The notes under the pieces: generated by a model | Seen by the model: only the letters and a program-made list of their open reading frames with translations | What the model was told of the DNA's origin: nothing | Database searches by the model: none | Program-made: the position numbers and the translations under genes | Shown: one piece after another, positions 6,108 through 7,449 of the stretch | Layout: the number at the start of each line of letters is the position of its first letter | Position numbering within the stretch: the stretch's first letter is position 1 | Origin: Desulfuromonadales bacterium | GTDB taxonomy: Bacteria > Desulfobacterota > Desulfuromonadia > Desulfuromonadales > UBA2294 | Direction of reading: 5' to 3' | Assembly (NCBI GenBank): GCA_030591795.1 | Contig: JAUVAJ010000078.1 | Location: 1 to 7,449, forward strand | DNA length: 7,449 nt

Positions 6108-6409
6108 CCCTTCATCCCATCGAAGCTGTTGGCTTCAATCGTTCCTTTTTTACGGCGCAGGTAGACGACCATCGCCAGGGCTATCGCCACCTCGGCCGCA
6201 GTGGCGGTCATCAGAAAAACTGTGAACACCTGGCCGTCGAGCTCCCGGTGCAGTGCTGATCCGCCGACAGCGGTCAGACCGGCAGCGTTGATCATAATTT
6301 CGACCCCGATCAGGATCATAATAATATTCCGGCGGGCGATGACGCAGGCCAGGCCAAGGCTGAACAGGGCGCCGGACAAAATCAGGAGGTGGTAGAGCGG
6401 AATTATCAT
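6104..6409 (-). CDS. nuoK: NADH-quinone oxidoreductase subunit K
   Basis: Small membrane subunit of complex I, related to MrpC, with three membrane helices (about residues 3-24, 29-49, 60-84). At 101 residues it is close to the usual 100. Two buried glutamates known to be important for proton coupling in E. coli NuoK (Glu36 and Glu72) are Glu37 in MILIGVEIMINAAG and Glu73 in TAAEVAIALAMV. A basic stretch YLRRKKG at 83-89 follows the last helix, giving the expected cytoplasmic positive charge. AAGGGGG stands 7 nt upstream of the ATG, inside the end of nuoJ. It overlaps both neighbours by 4 nt (ATGA), the typical nuoJ-K-L coupling. Confidence 0.96.
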   Translation of the reverse strand: MIIPLYHLLILSGALFSLGLACVIARRNIIMILIGVEIMINAAGLTAVGGSALHRELDGQVFTVFLMTATAAEVAIALAMVVYLRRKKGTIEANSFDGMKG

Positions 6410-6924
6410 TTACCGGCCCCCTTTTCCCGTTTTCGATCAGCCGGTCGGCCGATATAAAAAGCACCGACCGCCGCAAACAGCAACTGGAACGAAACAACTT
6501 CAATCGCCAGCGGATAGTTGCGGAACAGCGCCAGACCAAATTCCTTTGGTGACGCGTAGAAGACATCGCCTGATATCTGGCTAGCCGGGTCACTGAGAAT
6601 AATGGTTACGGTACAGCCGAGGATCGCCGCAGAAAGGAGCAGGACCGGAACCCAGTGGGTCGCGCCGAAACCTTTGATCTCTTCTGACGGGGCAAGTTCG
6701 AGCATCATGATGATAAACATGAACAACACCATAATTGCCCCGGCATAGATGATTACCTCCCAGGCCGCCACCAGCGGAGCACCAAGGATGTAGAAGATCA
6801 CCGCCATGCTGAAAATGCCGTGCACCAGATAGATGACCGCATGCACCGGGTTCCTGCGGGTGATGCACAATAAGGTCGCCACCAGGGTGATCGTGCCGAG
6901 TATGTAAAACAGGTATATTTCCAT
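6406..6924 (-). CDS. nuoJ: NADH-quinone oxidoreductase subunit J
   Basis: Membrane subunit of complex I, 172 residues, close to the E. coli length of 184, with five predicted helices (roughly residues 3-21, 28-48, 54-76, 90-110, 138-160). The hallmark is AAWEVIIYAGAIMVLFMFIIMML at about 53-75: in this family the helix has a pi-bulge near the conserved Tyr/Gly, and its rotation is linked to coupling of quinone reduction with proton pumping. Glu56 and Tyr60 are present. The start ATG at 6924 has only a weak upstream site (GAGA, about 9 nt away). A gap of 55 nt separates it from nuoI, longer than the other junctions in the operon. The C-terminus is strongly basic (RPADRKREKGAGK), consistent with a cytoplasmic tail. 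Confidence 0.95.
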   Translation of the reverse strand: MEIYLFYILGTITLVATLLCITRRNPVHAVIYLVHGIFSMAVIFYILGAPLVAAWEVIIYAGAIMVLFMFIIMMLELAPSEEIKGFGATHWVPVLLLSAAILGCTVTIILSDPASQISGDVFYASPKEFGLALFRNYPLAIEVVSFQLLFAAVGAFYIGRPADRKREKGAGK

Positions 6925-6979
6925 AATCAGTTCTCAAATTAACCAGCCGCCGTCGCTTGAAGCTATGGCGGGCAAGCGT

Positions 6980-7449
6980 TTACGGAATAAGATCCCGTGT
7001 GTCCGATGGACGATCTTCATCGTCGCCTGTGCCGCGCTTACCAGCGACACCGATACCGGCATGCTTGTAGTAATGATAACTGTTGTCTTTGCCGCCGCCG
7101 TCGATCAGCAAGTCCTCTTTCTCAAACACCAGGCTAAGTGGATCACGGTCGCAGATCTCGTAATCCTTGCTCATCTGGATCGCCATAGTCGGACAGGCTT
7201 CGGCGCAGAGGCCACAGAAGATGCAGCGGCTGAAGTTGATCCGGAACCAGCTCGCATAGCGTCGTCCATCTTCACGCTCGGCCGCCTGCATCGAGATACA
7301 ATCGACCGGGCAGGCAGCGCTGCAAAGGTGACAGGCGACGCAACGCTCTTCGCCGTCCGGGTCGCAGGTTAAAACAATGCGCGCGCGATAACGCTCGTAC
7401 GGCTCCCGTTTGACTTCCGGATACTGAATCGTCACCGGTTTTCTGAACA
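6980..7449 (-). CDS. nuoI: NADH-quinone oxidoreductase subunit I (two [4Fe-4S] ferredoxin), 5' partial
   Basis: Peripheral-arm subunit of complex I that carries clusters N6a and N6b and passes electrons toward N2 and quinone. The reading frame is open to the right edge (it reads [12 protein letters not shown] at the edge), so the GTG at 7435 is internal and the first about 20-25 residues lie outside the window. Counting from that GTG, the first cluster motif is Cys32-x2-Cys35-x2-Cys38-x3-Cys42-Pro and the second Cys71-x2-Cys74-x2-Cys77-x3-Cys81-Pro. The blocks [25 protein letters not shown] and [10 protein letters not shown] are classic NuoI. The C-terminus RDLIP matches the family ending (SLLP in E. 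coli). An extra cysteine at position 24 (VLTC) replaces an arginine of E. coli and is unlikely to be a ligand. It is followed by a 55-nt gap with no gene before nuoJ. Confidence 0.96.
   Translation of the reverse strand, partial: FRKPVTIQYPEVKREPYERYRARIVLTCDPDGEERCVACHLCSAACPVDCISMQAAEREDGRRYASWFRINFSRCIFCGLCAEACPTMAIQMSKDYEICDRDPLSLVFEKEDLLIDGGGKDNSYHYYKHAGIGVAGKRGTGDDEDRPSDTRDLIP

Noticed and set aside
6150..6593. 147-codon minus-strand open frame across nuoJ/nuoK
   Set aside because: Arg-rich out-of-frame translation overlapping two well-identified genes.
6965..7372. 135-codon plus-strand open frame opposite nuoI
   Set aside because: nuoI is unambiguous on the minus strand through its two iron-sulfur motifs; this frame shows no recognisable domain.
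1..7449. tRNA, rRNA, CRISPR array, transposase or phage genes
   Set aside because: No repeat-spacer pattern, cloverleaf-like sequence or transposase motif was seen on either strand; coding density is otherwise explained by the listed genes.

Overview
The window looks like part of a proteobacterial chromosome. The main content is the 3' half of a respiratory complex I operon (nuoI-J-K-L-M-N) on the minus strand, filling about 1316-7449. The left edge holds the last 46 codons of a dihydrolipoamide acyltransferase (E2, sucB-like) on the plus strand. Between these two core-metabolism loci lies a 1.2-kb, visibly more AT-rich stretch with two small minus-strand genes: a CGGC-domain protein and an unassigned 90-residue protein. 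The complex I proteins are full length, in frame and carry their key residues. A bacterium of the Desulfuromonadia/Geobacter type (former Deltaproteobacteria) would fit a Nuo-type complex I, a TCA-cycle E2 and a CGGC-domain protein commonly seen in anaerobes. That placement is inference, and a gammaproteobacterium cannot be excluded.

Layout, left to right. 2-142: E2 C-terminus (+). 165-197: perfect 15-bp hairpin between convergent genes. 235-681: CGGC-domain protein (-), with a putative promoter region holding two TTGCCTAA direct repeats at 724-747. 842-1114: unassigned small protein (-), GTG start chosen by a strong ribosome binding site. 1115-1315: AT-rich intergenic tail downstream of nuoN, with an inverted repeat, a bulged hairpin and a G-rich tandem motif, but no classical terminator. 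1316-2728 nuoN, 2721-4232 nuoM, 4245-6107 nuoL, 6104-6409 nuoK, 6406-6924 nuoJ and 6980-7449 nuoI (5' end outside the window), all minus strand.

How the genes work together. NuoI carries two [4Fe-4S] clusters that pass electrons toward quinone. NuoJ and NuoK form part of the membrane link between the quinone site and the proton pumps. NuoL, NuoM and NuoN are the three antiporter-like proton channels. Close spacing and overlaps (4-bp ATGA at J/K and K/L, 12 bp between L and M, 8-bp overlap at M/N) indicate one transcript with translational coupling. The E2 at the left belongs to an enzyme that produces NADH, the usual electron source for complex I, but it is on the opposite strand and not co-transcribed.

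I found no strong evidence for a new biological system. The parts most worth a second look are the two small genes and the repeats around them at 695-1300.
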